Source of the DNA: JACVRN01 sp036403815
GTDB lineage: Bacteria; Acidobacteriota; Blastocatellia; Pyrinomonadales; Pyrinomonadaceae
Direction of reading: 5' to 3'
Assembly: GCA_036403815.1 (NCBI GenBank)
Contig: DASWQH010000008.1
Location: 140,842-204,841, forward strand
DNA: 64,000 bases
The notes beneath the pieces are model-generated. The model made no database searches, was not told where the DNA came from, and saw nothing but the letters and a program-made list of their open reading frames with translations. Made by a program: the position numbers and the translations under genes. Below are positions 16,310-24,385 of the stretch, one piece after another (the first letter of the stretch is position 1; the number at the start of each line of letters is the position of its first letter).

Positions 16310-16398
16310 GTCAGGAGTCTTAAAGTCTGGAGTCTGGAGTCAAAAACAAGAAGCGCTTTCTTTTGACTCCAGACTCCAGACTCTAAGACTCCTGACTG
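16310..16398. repeat. Heptad-repeat hairpin H7 (tmk-holB junction)
   Basis: The arms are GTCTGGA heptamers (AGTCAGGAGTC, GTCTGGAGTCTGGAGTC) and complements (GACTCCAGACTCCAGACTC). The loop contains AAGAAGCGCTTTCTTTT. The tmk stop codon lies within an arm. Confidence 0.88.
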
Positions 16399-17036
16399 TT
16401 TACTCTAGACTTGATGAATTGCATCACGACATCCATGGTGCGGGCGTGCGTTTCGTCAATCGAGCCGCTTGCGTCGATGATGCGTACACGCTGTGGCTCA
16501 AGGCGCGCGATCTCAAGATAAGCGTTGCGCACGCGCGTATGAAAGGCTGCGTCTTCGGAATCCAGCCGGTCTCCTTTATGGCCGTCGTGTGTACGCCGCC
16601 GCGCACGCACGCCGCACTCGGCCACGGAGAGATCGAAGATGAGCGTGAGATCGGGCTTGAGACCGCCGGTCGCAAGCTCTATGACTTCTCCTATCAGCTC
16701 CTTTGAAAATCCGCGACCCGCTCCCTGATACGCGCGCGTTGCGTCCGCATAACGATCAGACAGGACGATGTGGCCGGATTCAAGCGCGGGGCGAAGAAGC
16801 GTGCGCACGTGGTGTGCGCGGTCGGCTGCGAACAGTAGAAGCTCTGCGAGCGGGTCAACGTGCTCGTGCATATCCAGGAGCGCCGCGCGCAATCGTTTGC
16901 CGAAGGGCGTGCCGCCAGGCTCCCGTGTAGAGACGACATCCAGCCCTCGCAAGCGCAGGGCGCTTGCCAGCATACGCATCTGCGTGGATTTGCCGCTCCC
17001 GTCAATCCCTTCAAAGGTGATGAATATGCCCGCCAC
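16383..17036 (-). CDS. tmk: Thymidylate kinase
   Basis: Tmk phosphorylates dTMP to dTDP. The P-loop is FITFEGIDGSGKSTQM, the DR(Y/F) motif occurs in VLSDRYADATRAYQGAGRG, and VVSTREPGGTPFGKRLR supplies the substrate-binding REPGG segment. The lid is RARRRTHDGHKGDRLD. The 217 residues match the family length. It is first in the tmk-holB pair. The last codons lie in hairpin H7. Confidence 0.95.
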   Translation of the reverse strand: MAGIFITFEGIDGSGKSTQMRMLASALRLRGLDVVSTREPGGTPFGKRLRAALLDMHEHVDPLAELLLFAADRAHHVRTLLRPALESGHIVLSDRYADATRAYQGAGRGFSKELIGEVIELATGGLKPDLTLIFDLSVAECGVRARRRTHDGHKGDRLDSEDAAFHTRVRNAYLEIARLEPQRVRIIDASGSIDETHARTMDVVMQFIKSRVNSQES

Positions 17037-17074
17037 TCGTGTTCTTCGATAGGTTGAAATTTTAGAGAAGTGCG

Positions 17075-17374
17075 TCAGGATTCGGAATGACTTGGTGTTT
17101 CGTCCGGCTGGTCGTCTACGGTTGAAGCCACTGCCTGCGGCGCACGCATCTCGCCCGAATGACGGCGCGAGTGCGAGATGGTCGAGATGGCGTGCTTGAA
17201 GATTAACTGCTCCTGCGCACCCGTCTCCAGCAACACCGAGAATTTATCGAAGCTCTTAATGCGTCCAGTCAATTTCGCGCCGTGCATGAGATAGATTGTG
17301 ACGTTGCTCCGCTCACGGCGCGCCGTGTTTAGAAACGCGTCCTGTATGTTCTGAGGTGTCGGCTTCGAGTCCAC
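17075..17374 (-). CDS. hfq: RNA chaperone Hfq
   Basis: Hfq forms hexamers that help small RNAs pair with mRNAs. Sm1 motif: NIQDAFLNTARRERSNVTIYL, then GAKLTGRIKSFDKFSVLLE; Sm2: LIFKHAISTI, with the conserved YKHA/FKHA His. I place the start at GTG 17374, because GGAGG lies six bases upstream on the minus strand and family similarity begins about ten residues later. A longer frame to an ATG at 17443 lacks a ribosome site. The acidic, Ser-rich tail after the Sm fold is about 30 residues. It follows miaA, as in proteobacteria. Confidence 0.93.
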   Translation of the reverse strand: MDSKPTPQNIQDAFLNTARRERSNVTIYLMHGAKLTGRIKSFDKFSVLLETGAQEQLIFKHAISTISHSRRHSGEMRAPQAVASTVDDQPDETPSHSES

Positions 17375-17380
17375 CCAAGT

Positions 17381-17385
17381 CCTCC
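17381..17385 (-). promoter_or_regulatory. Ribosome binding site that sets the hfq start
   Basis: On the minus strand GGAGG is followed by ACTTGG and then the GTG at 17374. It supports the 99-residue Hfq over the longer reading frame. Confidence 0.75.
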
Positions 17386-17461
17386 GGTCGGGTTCGTCTT
17401 GTTGATACGGAAAACTGCGGTCTTGAAAGATTACACCACGCACAAAGCGAAAGCAAACCTT

Positions 17462-18418
17462 TCAACCGACATTCAATAATTCTTCGACACGCGCGGCGAC
17501 CAACGCCTGAACATCCGGGTCAGAGCCAAAGCCCGCGAACCACTCGACACCAGCCTCACGGCGAAACCATGTCAGTTGCCGCTTGGCATAATGGCGTATA
17601 TCCAGCCTGGTTTGCTCTATGGCGCTCGTCAGTGTGCGCTCGTTGTAAAGATACTCCACAACGCGGCGATAACCGTGCGCGCCGAGCGCCGTGGACGAGC
17701 GTGCCGCACCGCGCTCCAGTAGACTCTGAACCTCTTCGACCAGACCCATCTTGAAATGAGCCTCCGTCCTTTCGTTGATGCGCCGGTAAAGCTCCTCGCG
17801 CGGCGGAGAAAGCGCAAAGACGTGTATGCGCTCGGCACACGCAGGGGGCGCAGGCCGCGCGCTCGATTGTTCGGACATTCTCACACCCGTCTGGAAACGA
17901 ACTTCCAGAGCGCGCTGCACACGCGGCCAATCATTCGGAAAGAGCTTAAGAGCCGAAGCAGGGTCAACACGCGCGAGCATTCGATGCAGATACTCTGCCC
18001 CGCGCCTAGCGCGAAGCGAAGTCAATCTGGCGCGCAAACCTTCATCCGTAGGCTGTGTCTGGAAAAAGGGCTGGCGCAGGGCGCGCAGGTAAAATCCAGT
18101 GCCGCCGACGATGAACGCAAGTCTTCTCCTTGCTTCTATCTCTTCGATGTTGCGCGCCGCATCGCGCGCCCAATCGCCCGCCGTGTAGTTGACCTCCGGC
18201 GGCACGAAATCAATCAGGTGATGCTGCACGCCCCGGCGCTCTTCGACAGGAACCTTGGCCGTCGCAATCTCTATCTCTCTATAAACCTGCACGGAATCGC
18301 AGTTAATAATCTCGCCGCCGTAGCGCAAGGCGAGCGCAATCCCAAGCTCGCTCTTACCCGACGCGGTCGGCCCCACGATGGCGATGATAGGCTTTTGAGA
18401 TGAACCTGCGGTTGTCAC
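17462..18418 (-). CDS. miaA: tRNA dimethylallyltransferase
   Basis: MiaA prenylates A37 of tRNAs that read U-starting codons, using DMAPP from the MEP pathway encoded nearby. The P-loop is IAIVGPTASGKSELGIALA, then INCDSVQVYREIEIATAKVP and HHLIDFVPPEVNYTAGDWARDA. The C-terminal part has QTRLDIRHYAKRQLTWFRRE, the RYAKRQ-type signature. Start is GTG at 18418; there is no good Shine-Dalgarno sequence. hfq lies 87 bases downstream. Confidence 0.94.
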   Translation of the reverse strand: MTTAGSSQKPIIAIVGPTASGKSELGIALALRYGGEIINCDSVQVYREIEIATAKVPVEERRGVQHHLIDFVPPEVNYTAGDWARDAARNIEEIEARRRLAFIVGGTGFYLRALRQPFFQTQPTDEGLRARLTSLRARRGAEYLHRMLARVDPASALKLFPNDWPRVQRALEVRFQTGVRMSEQSSARPAPPACAERIHVFALSPPREELYRRINERTEAHFKMGLVEEVQSLLERGAARSSTALGAHGYRRVVEYLYNERTLTSAIEQTRLDIRHYAKRQLTWFRREAGVEWFAGFGSDPDVQALVAARVEELLNVG

Positions 18419-18427
18419 AAAGGAGAA

Positions 18428-18514
18428 TTAAGAGACGAGACGAACGATGACAATCAACCAGACAAGCGCCAGCAAGATGAGCGCACCCATAATTTGTGCT
18501 CTGGAGAAACGCAT
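18428..18514 (-). CDS. Possible 28-residue single-helix membrane peptide
   Basis: An ATG-to-TAA frame of 28 codons encodes MRFSRAQIM followed by a hydrophobic helix rich in Leu, Val and Ile, ending RLVS. The positive N-terminus and single helix fit a small membrane protein. It ends 10 bases before miaA on the same strand, but no ribosome site is visible, so it may be chance. Confidence 0.3.
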   Translation of the reverse strand: MRFSRAQIMGALILLALVWLIVIVRLVS

Positions 18515-18530
18515 CAATAGTAGTTCTGCA

Positions 18531-19176
18531 TGTCCCGTAGGGACACTTGAAAATAGCCCAGCAATTTATTGCTGTGGAAAAGCAACGCGCAAAGAAGCAG
18601 AGTCCCGTAGGGACGGCTGAATTCTAACCCCACACATGCCTTTCATCATATTCGATATTATGTTTCTTCAGAAAGCTTAAGAACTCTTCTTCAAATGTCT
18701 TCTTTCGATGGTGCTCTGCTTGATTCTGGATGTAAGCGATAGTGTTTTTAACGTGAGAGATACTAACACTGAATGCGCCGTGACCTTCCTGCCAGGCGAA
18801 ATCTCTTTGTGCCAGAAGGCTCTCGTGAATCCATTTTGAAGAGCCGCCTTTGATTAGCTGAACTGCTTTAGAAGCAGGCATTACTGCGGTAAGAGATAGC
18901 AAGATGTGCGCATGATCTGTTGCGCCACCGATGGCAAGCGCCTTCATACCGTTTTGTCGCGCAATACCGCCTATAGAAGGCCAGAGGCTTGCCTGTAGTT
19001 CTGCGGAGATAATTTTCCGTCGTTCTTTAGTGCTAAAGACGCAATGAATCAGGGTGCTGACGTATGAGTGAGGCATAAGTATTCCTTTCAGCCGTCCCTA
19101 CGGGACTCAGCGCTTTTTCATGCCTTCTGTTCCCAGCGATAAATCGCTGGGCTATTATCAAATGCCCCTACGGGGC
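18531..19176. mobile_element. Autonomous palindromic element carrying the tyrosine transposase
   Basis: From the outside inwards each side has the same units: an outer GTCCCGTAGGGAC or GCCCCTACGGGGC hairpin, an AATAGCCCAG...CTGTGG or TTCCCAG...CTGGGCTATT hairpin, and an inner GAGTCCCGTAGGGACGGCTGAA whose complement TTCAGCCGTCCCTACGGGA is on the other side. The transposase gene occupies the space between the inner arms. Copies without the gene occur at 31045-31270, 45024-45263 and 58839-59076. Confidence 0.8.
18624..19076 (-). CDS. REP-associated tyrosine transposase (RAYT, IS200/IS605-like)
   Basis: The 150-residue Y1-type HUH transposase has the metal-binding HUH motif in TDHAHILLSL (His55, His57). 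The catalytic Tyr is probably Tyr115 in TIAYIQNQAEHHRKKTF, and the N-terminal strand is STLIHCVFSTKERRKII. Such enzymes act on single-stranded hairpins and are thought to mobilise REP palindromes. It is intact, with no stop or frameshift. It lies precisely in the loop of the palindromic element, and it is followed by VEY...DERHVWG at the C-terminus. Confidence 0.9.
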   Translation of the reverse strand: MPHSYVSTLIHCVFSTKERRKIISAELQASLWPSIGGIARQNGMKALAIGGATDHAHILLSLTAVMPASKAVQLIKGGSSKWIHESLLAQRDFAWQEGHGAFSVSISHVKNTIAYIQNQAEHHRKKTFEEEFLSFLKKHNIEYDERHVWG

Positions 19177-19240
19177 AAACGGATGAGGTGTCCCCGTAAG
19201 AAGTGTTCCCGTGATTAGCTTCCGGTATTGTAATTCACTT

Positions 19241-21661
19241 TTAATAGAGCTTCGTCAATTCAATCCCGGTGTAGTAAGCCTTCAGAATCTTGTCGTAGGT
19301 GAGACCGGCGCGTGCCATGCCGTAGGCTCCGACCTGACACATGCCTACGCCATGTCCCCAGCCGCGCCCTGTGAATGTAAACCCTGTAATGCGACCCGTG
19401 TCGTCGTAGCGGCGTTCGATGACGAAGAGCTGTTCGCGCAGGCCAAGGGCTGAGCGTATGCGACCCCCTCGAACATGAGCCGTGCCGTTGGTGCCTATAA
19501 GCTCAAGGTCTGTGACGCGACGCGACGAGCCGCGCGCGGCGATGCGCAGGTCTGTGAGTTGCCCAGTCCCGCGCGCCCAGCGCGAAAGCCGCGCCTGTGC
19601 CTCACCCAGAGAAAGCTCAGCCGTCCAGTTCGTAAAAGGCGAAAAGCGTTCGGCTGCCGCGCCGTCCGCCGCCGGGCGCACTTCAAGGTAATCAACTTCA
19701 CCGCGTGAGTTGAGATGAAATTGAACGGGTTCGCCGCCTACAACTGTCAGGGAGCGCATTTGATAGGCAGTCGTGCCGAAGGCTCTGAAGAGAAAGGCGT
19801 CGCTTGCGACCGCAACCGTCAGATCGCGGCTCTTTGTAGAACGCAGGACGAGCGCTCCGGCAGACGCAGGCTTCGCAACTCCTTTTTGAAGCAGAAGCTT
19901 GCCTCGCGCTTCCATAAGGCTCGCGATGGTGTGAAGCATACGTGCGCGCGTCATAGGCTCGCGCGGGCGCAAACTTACATCCGGGTAAAGAGAGAGGTAG
20001 CCGTCGCGAAGTAGGAACGCAACGTCTGCGCGGTTGCGCGCGGGGATGTCCGCTGCGTCGCGGAAAGAGAGAATGTATTCAACGTCCGCAGCGTCCATCA
20101 GGGTGTCTGCGCGACCTTCGCCGTAAAGGGCGGCGGCGAGCGCGGTGCTGAAAGCGGGCGGGCGCGTTGCATCGTCCGTGATGGCGGGCACTGGATTGCG
20201 CGCCATTCGCGCGACCACAGCAATCCAGTTGCGTACCTCCGAAATAGTCGCACCCGCCGAAAGCCATGAGTCCGTGATGCGTGACGAGCCTAAAGAGAAA
20301 CCGTTGACGGAAAGCAGCGCTGTGTCACGCGCAAGCTGTAGATTTGCATCCTCGCGTATCTCCGCAGGCTCGCGCGAGGTCTTGACGATGAAGGGAGCGA
20401 AAGCGGCGCGGCCTTCGATTGAGCATTCGCGCGCGCGCAAGTATGGCTCTGCGTTCGCGAAGATGTTTTCGGAATCCTCTGTGCGCCCGCCGCAGGTCGA
20501 AGTGTAGAGCGCGTTGATAGGCGCGCCCTGATACGTGGCTATCAGCCCTCGTGTCTCTTCGACGGCGCGCGTGGCGAGCGGCTGTTCAGTCGAAAGGCCG
20601 CCGTAAACCTGCGAGCGCGTCGTCGGCAGAAGATCAAACCCCTGCGAGGCGAACTGATTCTTGTTCCTGACGGCGTAGGTGCGAGCCGCTACGGCCTGCG
20701 CCTTCAAGGCTTCGATGGCTGGATAATTCAACTCGTTCGGCACCACGCCGCGCACGTAATCTTCCATGCCCAGAACGTTGACGACCGTCAGGCTGCCCTG
20801 AGCATTAGCGAAGACTTCCAGTCGGCCACGATAAGGCTTTTCGTTAAAGCGCACGGGCATGTTGCGCTCGTCGTCAGAAGCGAAAACCACAGGCGCGTAG
20901 GAAGTGAAGAGCATTGATGCACCCGCAGCATAGACGACCGCCGCGCGCGTAGGGCTGCTGGCGCGCGAGACGGGACGCGTGATGCCCTGCGGATTTGCGC
21001 TCTGAGGATTGCCCGCGCCTGTCCTTGTGCTGGAAGAATTAGCTGCGCCTGTCTTTGCGCCGGGCTGTGTGTTTCCTGTGCCGGTTGAAGATGAATTGGT
21101 GCGAGCGCTCGTGACTGTGGCAGAGACAAAGCCCGCGTCTTCCAAATGTTCGCGCAGCTCGTCAGCTTCGGCGCGCGAAAGATTTCCGCCGAGGCGCAGC
21201 TTCCAGGTGTTCGTCTGCGCATCCAGAGCGACTACGGCGCTCTCGTTCGTCTGCTCCTTTATCTCACGTGCGGCGCGCTCCGCGTCTACGCGCGTTGCCG
21301 CGCCCTGAATCTCCACGCTGAAGTCCGAGCCTTGCGACGGTGGAAGCGGAGCGAGCACACGCGGCTCTATACGCACGCGCGCCACCGAAAGAAGCTCTGG
21401 TGCTGCACTCTCGTCCGCCACCTTCATCAAACGCCCACTGGTTGAGATGGTGACGGAGCGCGCGTTTGTAGCAAGACCTATACGCACGGTTGGCTCTGCG
21501 GACAGTCGAGCCGTTTGGGTAACCGGTGCGGCTGGCTCTGGTAAGCTTTGTATACGTCGCGGCCTGGACTCTCGCTCGCTTTGCGCGAGCAGAAGCGTCG
21601 GGCAGAGCAGAGCGTATGCGATGATGAAGGCGATTATCTTTGAGCAGGGGAAAAGAGGCAC
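19241..21661 (-). CDS. Large SpoIID/LytB-domain exported protein with SPOR-like and SLH-like inserts
   Basis: The 806-residue protein begins with a signal peptide (about 1-26). Residues about 110-180 form a SPOR-like region (VEIQGAATRVDAERAAREIKEQ...LREHLEDAGF). The SpoIID/LytB domain starts near 275 (NVLGMEDYVRGVVPNELNYP, LKAQAVAARTYAV, YTSTCGGRTED) and resumes at the C-terminus with GRGWGHGVGMCQVGAYGMA. Between these, about 525-600, is a segment like an SLH repeat (FRDAADIP, DGYLSLYPDVSLRPREPMTRARML). SpoIID proteins cleave glycan strands or stimulate amidases, so a peptidoglycan remodelling role is likely. A Thr/Ser/Asn-rich linker joins the first parts. Confidence 0.82.
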   Translation of the reverse strand: MPLFPCSKIIAFIIAYALLCPTLLLAQSERESRPRRIQSLPEPAAPVTQTARLSAEPTVRIGLATNARSVTISTSGRLMKVADESAAPELLSVARVRIEPRVLAPLPPSQGSDFSVEIQGAATRVDAERAAREIKEQTNESAVVALDAQTNTWKLRLGGNLSRAEADELREHLEDAGFVSATVTSARTNSSSTGTGNTQPGAKTGAANSSSTRTGAGNPQSANPQGITRPVSRASSPTRAAVVYAAGASMLFTSYAPVVFASDDERNMPVRFNEKPYRGRLEVFANAQGSLTVVNVLGMEDYVRGVVPNELNYPAIEALKAQAVAARTYAVRNKNQFASQGFDLLPTTRSQVYGGLSTEQPLATRAVEETRGLIATYQGAPINALYTSTCGGRTEDSENIFANAEPYLRARECSIEGRAAFAPFIVKTSREPAEIREDANLQLARDTALLSVNGFSLGSSRITDSWLSAGATISEVRNWIAVVARMARNPVPAITDDATRPPAFSTALAAALYGEGRADTLMDAADVEYILSFRDAADIPARNRADVAFLLRDGYLSLYPDVSLRPREPMTRARMLHTIASLMEARGKLLLQKGVAKPASAGALVLRSTKSRDLTVAVASDAFLFRAFGTTAYQMRSLTVVGGEPVQFHLNSRGEVDYLEVRPAADGAAAERFSPFTNWTAELSLGEAQARLSRWARGTGQLTDLRIAARGSSRRVTDLELIGTNGTAHVRGGRIRSALGLREQLFVIERRYDDTGRITGFTFTGRGWGHGVGMCQVGAYGMARAGLTYDKILKAYYTGIELTKLY

Positions 21662-21735
21662 TTCGCTGTTATCCTTTCCAACGGCTGATTCCCCAGAAGG
21701 GTCGCGCTACCCGCAATACTACTACATTTTCAGAG

Positions 21736-21951
21736 CAGTAGCCCCTGAAAGGGGCGGCAGAGTGTAGCCCACGGCGTGAGCCGTGGGAATCGAGCAGCGA
21801 ATGATAGTTAGAAGCCCCGGTAGGGGCGAAAGAGACTTCAGTCTTGATAATCTTTCGCCCCTACCGGGGCTTCTTAACTATTACTATGTTTCAACTCCCA
21901 CGGCTCACGCCGTGGGCTATAAACCTTTCGCCCCTTTCAGGGGCTTAAGAG
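21736..21951. repeat. Composite palindromic element of a second sequence type
   Basis: It has the same plan as the transposase element but different sequence: outer CCCCTGAAAGGGG hairpins, then CCCACGGCGTGAGCCGTGGG and its partner, and a central long hairpin with arms AAGCCCCGGTAGGGGCGAAA and TTTCGCCCCTACCGGGGCTT. No transposase gene is present in the central loop. It fills most of the gap between the SpoIID gene and the serine hydrolase gene. Confidence 0.8.
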
Positions 21952-21985
21952 CAACGGCTATTCTCAACCCGGCTTTATTTCTCTT

Positions 21986-23119
21986 TCATACGCTTTCTCT
22001 ATCGAGTGCCTTCACAGCCAGCGAGTGAAAGCGTCGGCGCGTGCTGTTGATGTTGACGAAGGGCAGCGTGCGAGCGGCGTGCGTGCGATTGGTGAAGAGC
22101 AGAAAGATGCGCTCGTGTAACGGGTCAATCCAGCAGCTTGTGCCGGTAAAGCCCGTGTGGCCGAAGCTCTCTGGAGGAAGATCAGTGCCAGCCGTAGAAT
22201 CTTTCGTCGCCGCAAGCTGCCAACCGAGCGAGCGCGCCTCTTCCAGCCCCGCTGTCATATTGGTACTAAAGAGAGCGCAGGTTTCCGGCTTGAGAAGTTT
22301 CGTGCTGCCAGCCAGGAATTGCTCTGCAAGCCGAAGGGTTTCGCGCGCGGTCGAAAAAAGTCCAGCATGTCCCGCAGCGCCGCCCAGAAAAAAAGCGTTG
22401 CCGTCATGTACCTCGCCCCAGATTAATTGCTCGCGCCAGCTATTGTAGGAATCGCCCGGCTTCATCTCGCTGTACATCTGCCGCTCGTACAGATTGCCCG
22501 TCTCGCTGGCTGCCATTTCCGTTTGCAGCGCCATCTCAGGGTTAAAGAAAGTGCGCTTGAGTTTGAGCGGCTCGAAGATTTCACGCCGCGCAATCAGCGC
22601 GAGCAACGCGCCGGAAATTTTTTCGAGCAGAAAGCCGAGCGTGATGAATCCAAGGTCGCTGTAGCGTACGTGCGTGCCCGGCTCTGTTTCCAGAGGCTCT
22701 GCGGCAATCGAGCGAAGCGCATCTTCCTTTCGCCCGCCGCTCGTAATATAAAGCGGTCGCCATGCAGGAAGACCCGATGTGTGTGTGACCAGTTGCCGGA
22801 TTGTAATCGCTCGCTTGTCCGCTACATCAAACTCCGGCAGAAACGTACGCACCTCTTCGTCAAGCTTCAGTTCATTCGTCTCAACACGCCGCGCACAGAG
22901 TAGTCCGGTGATGAGCGGCTTGGTCAGCGATGCCAGATCGTAGATAGTATCGAGCGCGGCCATGTGCTCAAACGGATCAATCACAGCATGCCCTAGCGCG
23001 TCACGCAGACGCACGCGCCCCTTCTCAGCCACCAGATAAACGGCGGAAGGGAAGTCGCCCGCCGCTATCCTCTCGCTGAGAAAAGCTGAAATCTCTTCGT
23101 TACGTTCGCCTTCATCCAT
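21986..23119 (-). CDS. Serine hydrolase of the class C beta-lactamase/PBP4* family
   Basis: The 377-residue protein has the SxxK catalytic motif in YDLASLTKPL and a YSD motif in VRYSDLGFITLGF (Tyr taking the YxN place). Near the end HTGFTGTSCWIDP supplies the third (HTG) motif. GLPAWRPLYI after LVTHTSG is also typical. No signal peptide is visible, so it may be cytoplasmic or exported in an unusual way. Substrate cannot be predicted; relatives are D-Ala-D-Ala peptidases or esterases. The start ATG is at 23119. Confidence 0.85.
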   Translation of the reverse strand: MDEGERNEEISAFLSERIAAGDFPSAVYLVAEKGRVRLRDALGHAVIDPFEHMAALDTIYDLASLTKPLITGLLCARRVETNELKLDEEVRTFLPEFDVADKRAITIRQLVTHTSGLPAWRPLYITSGGRKEDALRSIAAEPLETEPGTHVRYSDLGFITLGFLLEKISGALLALIARREIFEPLKLKRTFFNPEMALQTEMAASETGNLYERQMYSEMKPGDSYNSWREQLIWGEVHDGNAFFLGGAAGHAGLFSTARETLRLAEQFLAGSTKLLKPETCALFSTNMTAGLEEARSLGWQLAATKDSTAGTDLPPESFGHTGFTGTSCWIDPLHERIFLLFTNRTHAARTLPFVNINSTRRRFHSLAVKALDRESV

Positions 23120-23149
23120 GAGTTAAGAATCACCAACGGCCTTCCGCAT

Positions 23150-23223
23150 GTCAGTACCGCCTGCGGTAGCGGGCGGGTCTCAAGTTATGCTATGACCCGC
23201 CCGCTACCGCAGGCAGTACTGAC
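23150..23223. repeat. GTCAGTACCGCC palindrome P1
   Basis: Near-perfect inverted repeat: the left arm begins GTCAGTACCGCCTGCGGTAG and continues GCGGGCGGGTC; the right arm is its complement with one A replacing a C near the end. The short spacer is TCAAGTTATGCTAT. Other copies are at 26817 and 39745. Confidence 0.9.
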
Positions 23224-23230
23224 TGATTTC

Positions 23231-24217
23231 CTACGGCAGCTTGAAAGAGGCAAGCCCGGTTTGCTTGAAGTGCTCTTCGATGCGTTCGAGTGCGCGGAGC
23301 GCAAGCGCCAGAGCGCGTCTCCCTTCAGCGCCCGACACTGGCGAGGTGCCGCCCCCTTGCGCCGCTTCTATGAATGCTTCTATCTCTGCTCTCAAGGGTT
23401 CGATGTCGGCAATCTCAAGATGTCGCGTCTGGACGCCAGGCCACAGGCCGGAAGCGCCGGGCGGCGCAAGGCCGCTGATGCCAGCATAGCGCGTCGCATA
23501 GTCAACAGCTATGTAATCGTGCGGCTGGAAGAAACGCATCTTGCGAATCTTCTCCATGCCGACCCGTGAGGCAGTGATGTTGGCGACCGCTCCGGTAGCA
23601 AACTCAATTCGGGCGTTGGCCGCGTCCACTCGGTTCGTCAAAATCGGAATGCCCACGGCGCGCACGTCCGTCACCAACACATCTTCGCCCACAAGCCACT
23701 GCACTATGTCCAGGTCATGAATCATCAGGTCGAGCACCACGTCTATATCCAGAGAGCGGGCTGTGAACTGCCCTACGCGATGAATCTCGAAATAGAGAGG
23801 ATTGCGTACAAAGGGTCTGAGCGCAGTGAGCGCCGGATTAAATCGCTCCATCTGGCCGACCATCAGGAGCGCTCCGCCGCGCTCGGCTGATTGAATCATA
23901 CGGTCTGCTTCTTCGAGCGTGCGCGAGATGGGCTTTTCGACGAGCACATGAATACCTGCTTCCAGTAGACGGCAGGCAATCTCTGCGTGAGACTCCGTAG
24001 GCACTGCCAGACTCACTGCATCCGCGCGGCCAATAAGGGTCTGCCAGTCACTCGTCCAGCCGGTCTCTCTTTCGGCGGCGACTGTGCGGGCGGTCTCTTC
24101 GTTGATGTCGCAGACGGCGACAAACTCGCTCTTGCCTTCCGAGGCAAGAGCAGCATGTATGCGAGCATGTTGGCGGCCAAGATGGCCTACGCCGACGACG
24201 GCTGTTCTTATGGTCAT
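23231..24217 (-). CDS. Gfo/Idh/MocA-family oxidoreductase
   Basis: The 328-residue NAD(P)-dependent dehydrogenase-like protein has the Rossmann motif AVVGVGHLGRQHARIHA at the N-terminus, the EKPISRTLEEAD segment in which Lys contacts the substrate, and DLMIHDLDIVQWLVG with the conserved HD pair in the second domain. A GQMERFNPA segment resembles UDP-sugar or inositol oxidoreductases in which MERFNP is common. Substrate unknown. The start is ATG 24217; an upstream TTG would lie at 24223. It lies between P1 and the heptad hairpin H8. Confidence 0.85.
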   Translation of the reverse strand: MTIRTAVVGVGHLGRQHARIHAALASEGKSEFVAVCDINEETARTVAAERETGWTSDWQTLIGRADAVSLAVPTESHAEIACRLLEAGIHVLVEKPISRTLEEADRMIQSAERGGALLMVGQMERFNPALTALRPFVRNPLYFEIHRVGQFTARSLDIDVVLDLMIHDLDIVQWLVGEDVLVTDVRAVGIPILTNRVDAANARIEFATGAVANITASRVGMEKIRKMRFFQPHDYIAVDYATRYAGISGLAPPGASGLWPGVQTRHLEIADIEPLRAEIEAFIEAAQGGGTSPVSGAEGRRALALALRALERIEEHFKQTGLASFKLP

Positions 24218-24221
24218 GAGC

Positions 24222-24366
24222 AATCAGCTTTCAGCAATCAGCGGTCAGCTTTCAGGTCGCAAGCCCGGCTTATGCTGTAGATTTGAACATCTGAGCATCT
24301 TCGATGATACTCACAAGTTACACGACAAAGCATTTGGCTGAAAGCTGGCCGCTGATTGCTGACTAC
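24222..24366. repeat. Heptad-repeat hairpin H8 (divergent promoter region)
   Basis: The left arm is CAGCTTTCAGCAATCAGCGG-type heptamers and the right arm is GGCTGAAAGCTGGCCGCTGA and GATTGCTGACTAC. The loop of about 80 bases is longer than usual. The element lies between the divergent Gfo/Idh and glycosyltransferase genes. Confidence 0.85.
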
Positions 24367-24385
24367 TTTTTTCAGGTGACTATAC

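Noticed and set aside
17756..18403. Long open frame on the plus strand opposite miaA
   Set aside because: miaA has all its motifs on the minus strand. The opposite frame has a random, Arg-rich composition.
18531..19176. CRISPR array suggested by the repeated GTCCCGTAGGGAC
   Set aside because: The units are palindromic hairpins arranged symmetrically around a transposase gene, not direct repeats with equal unique spacers. There are no cas genes.
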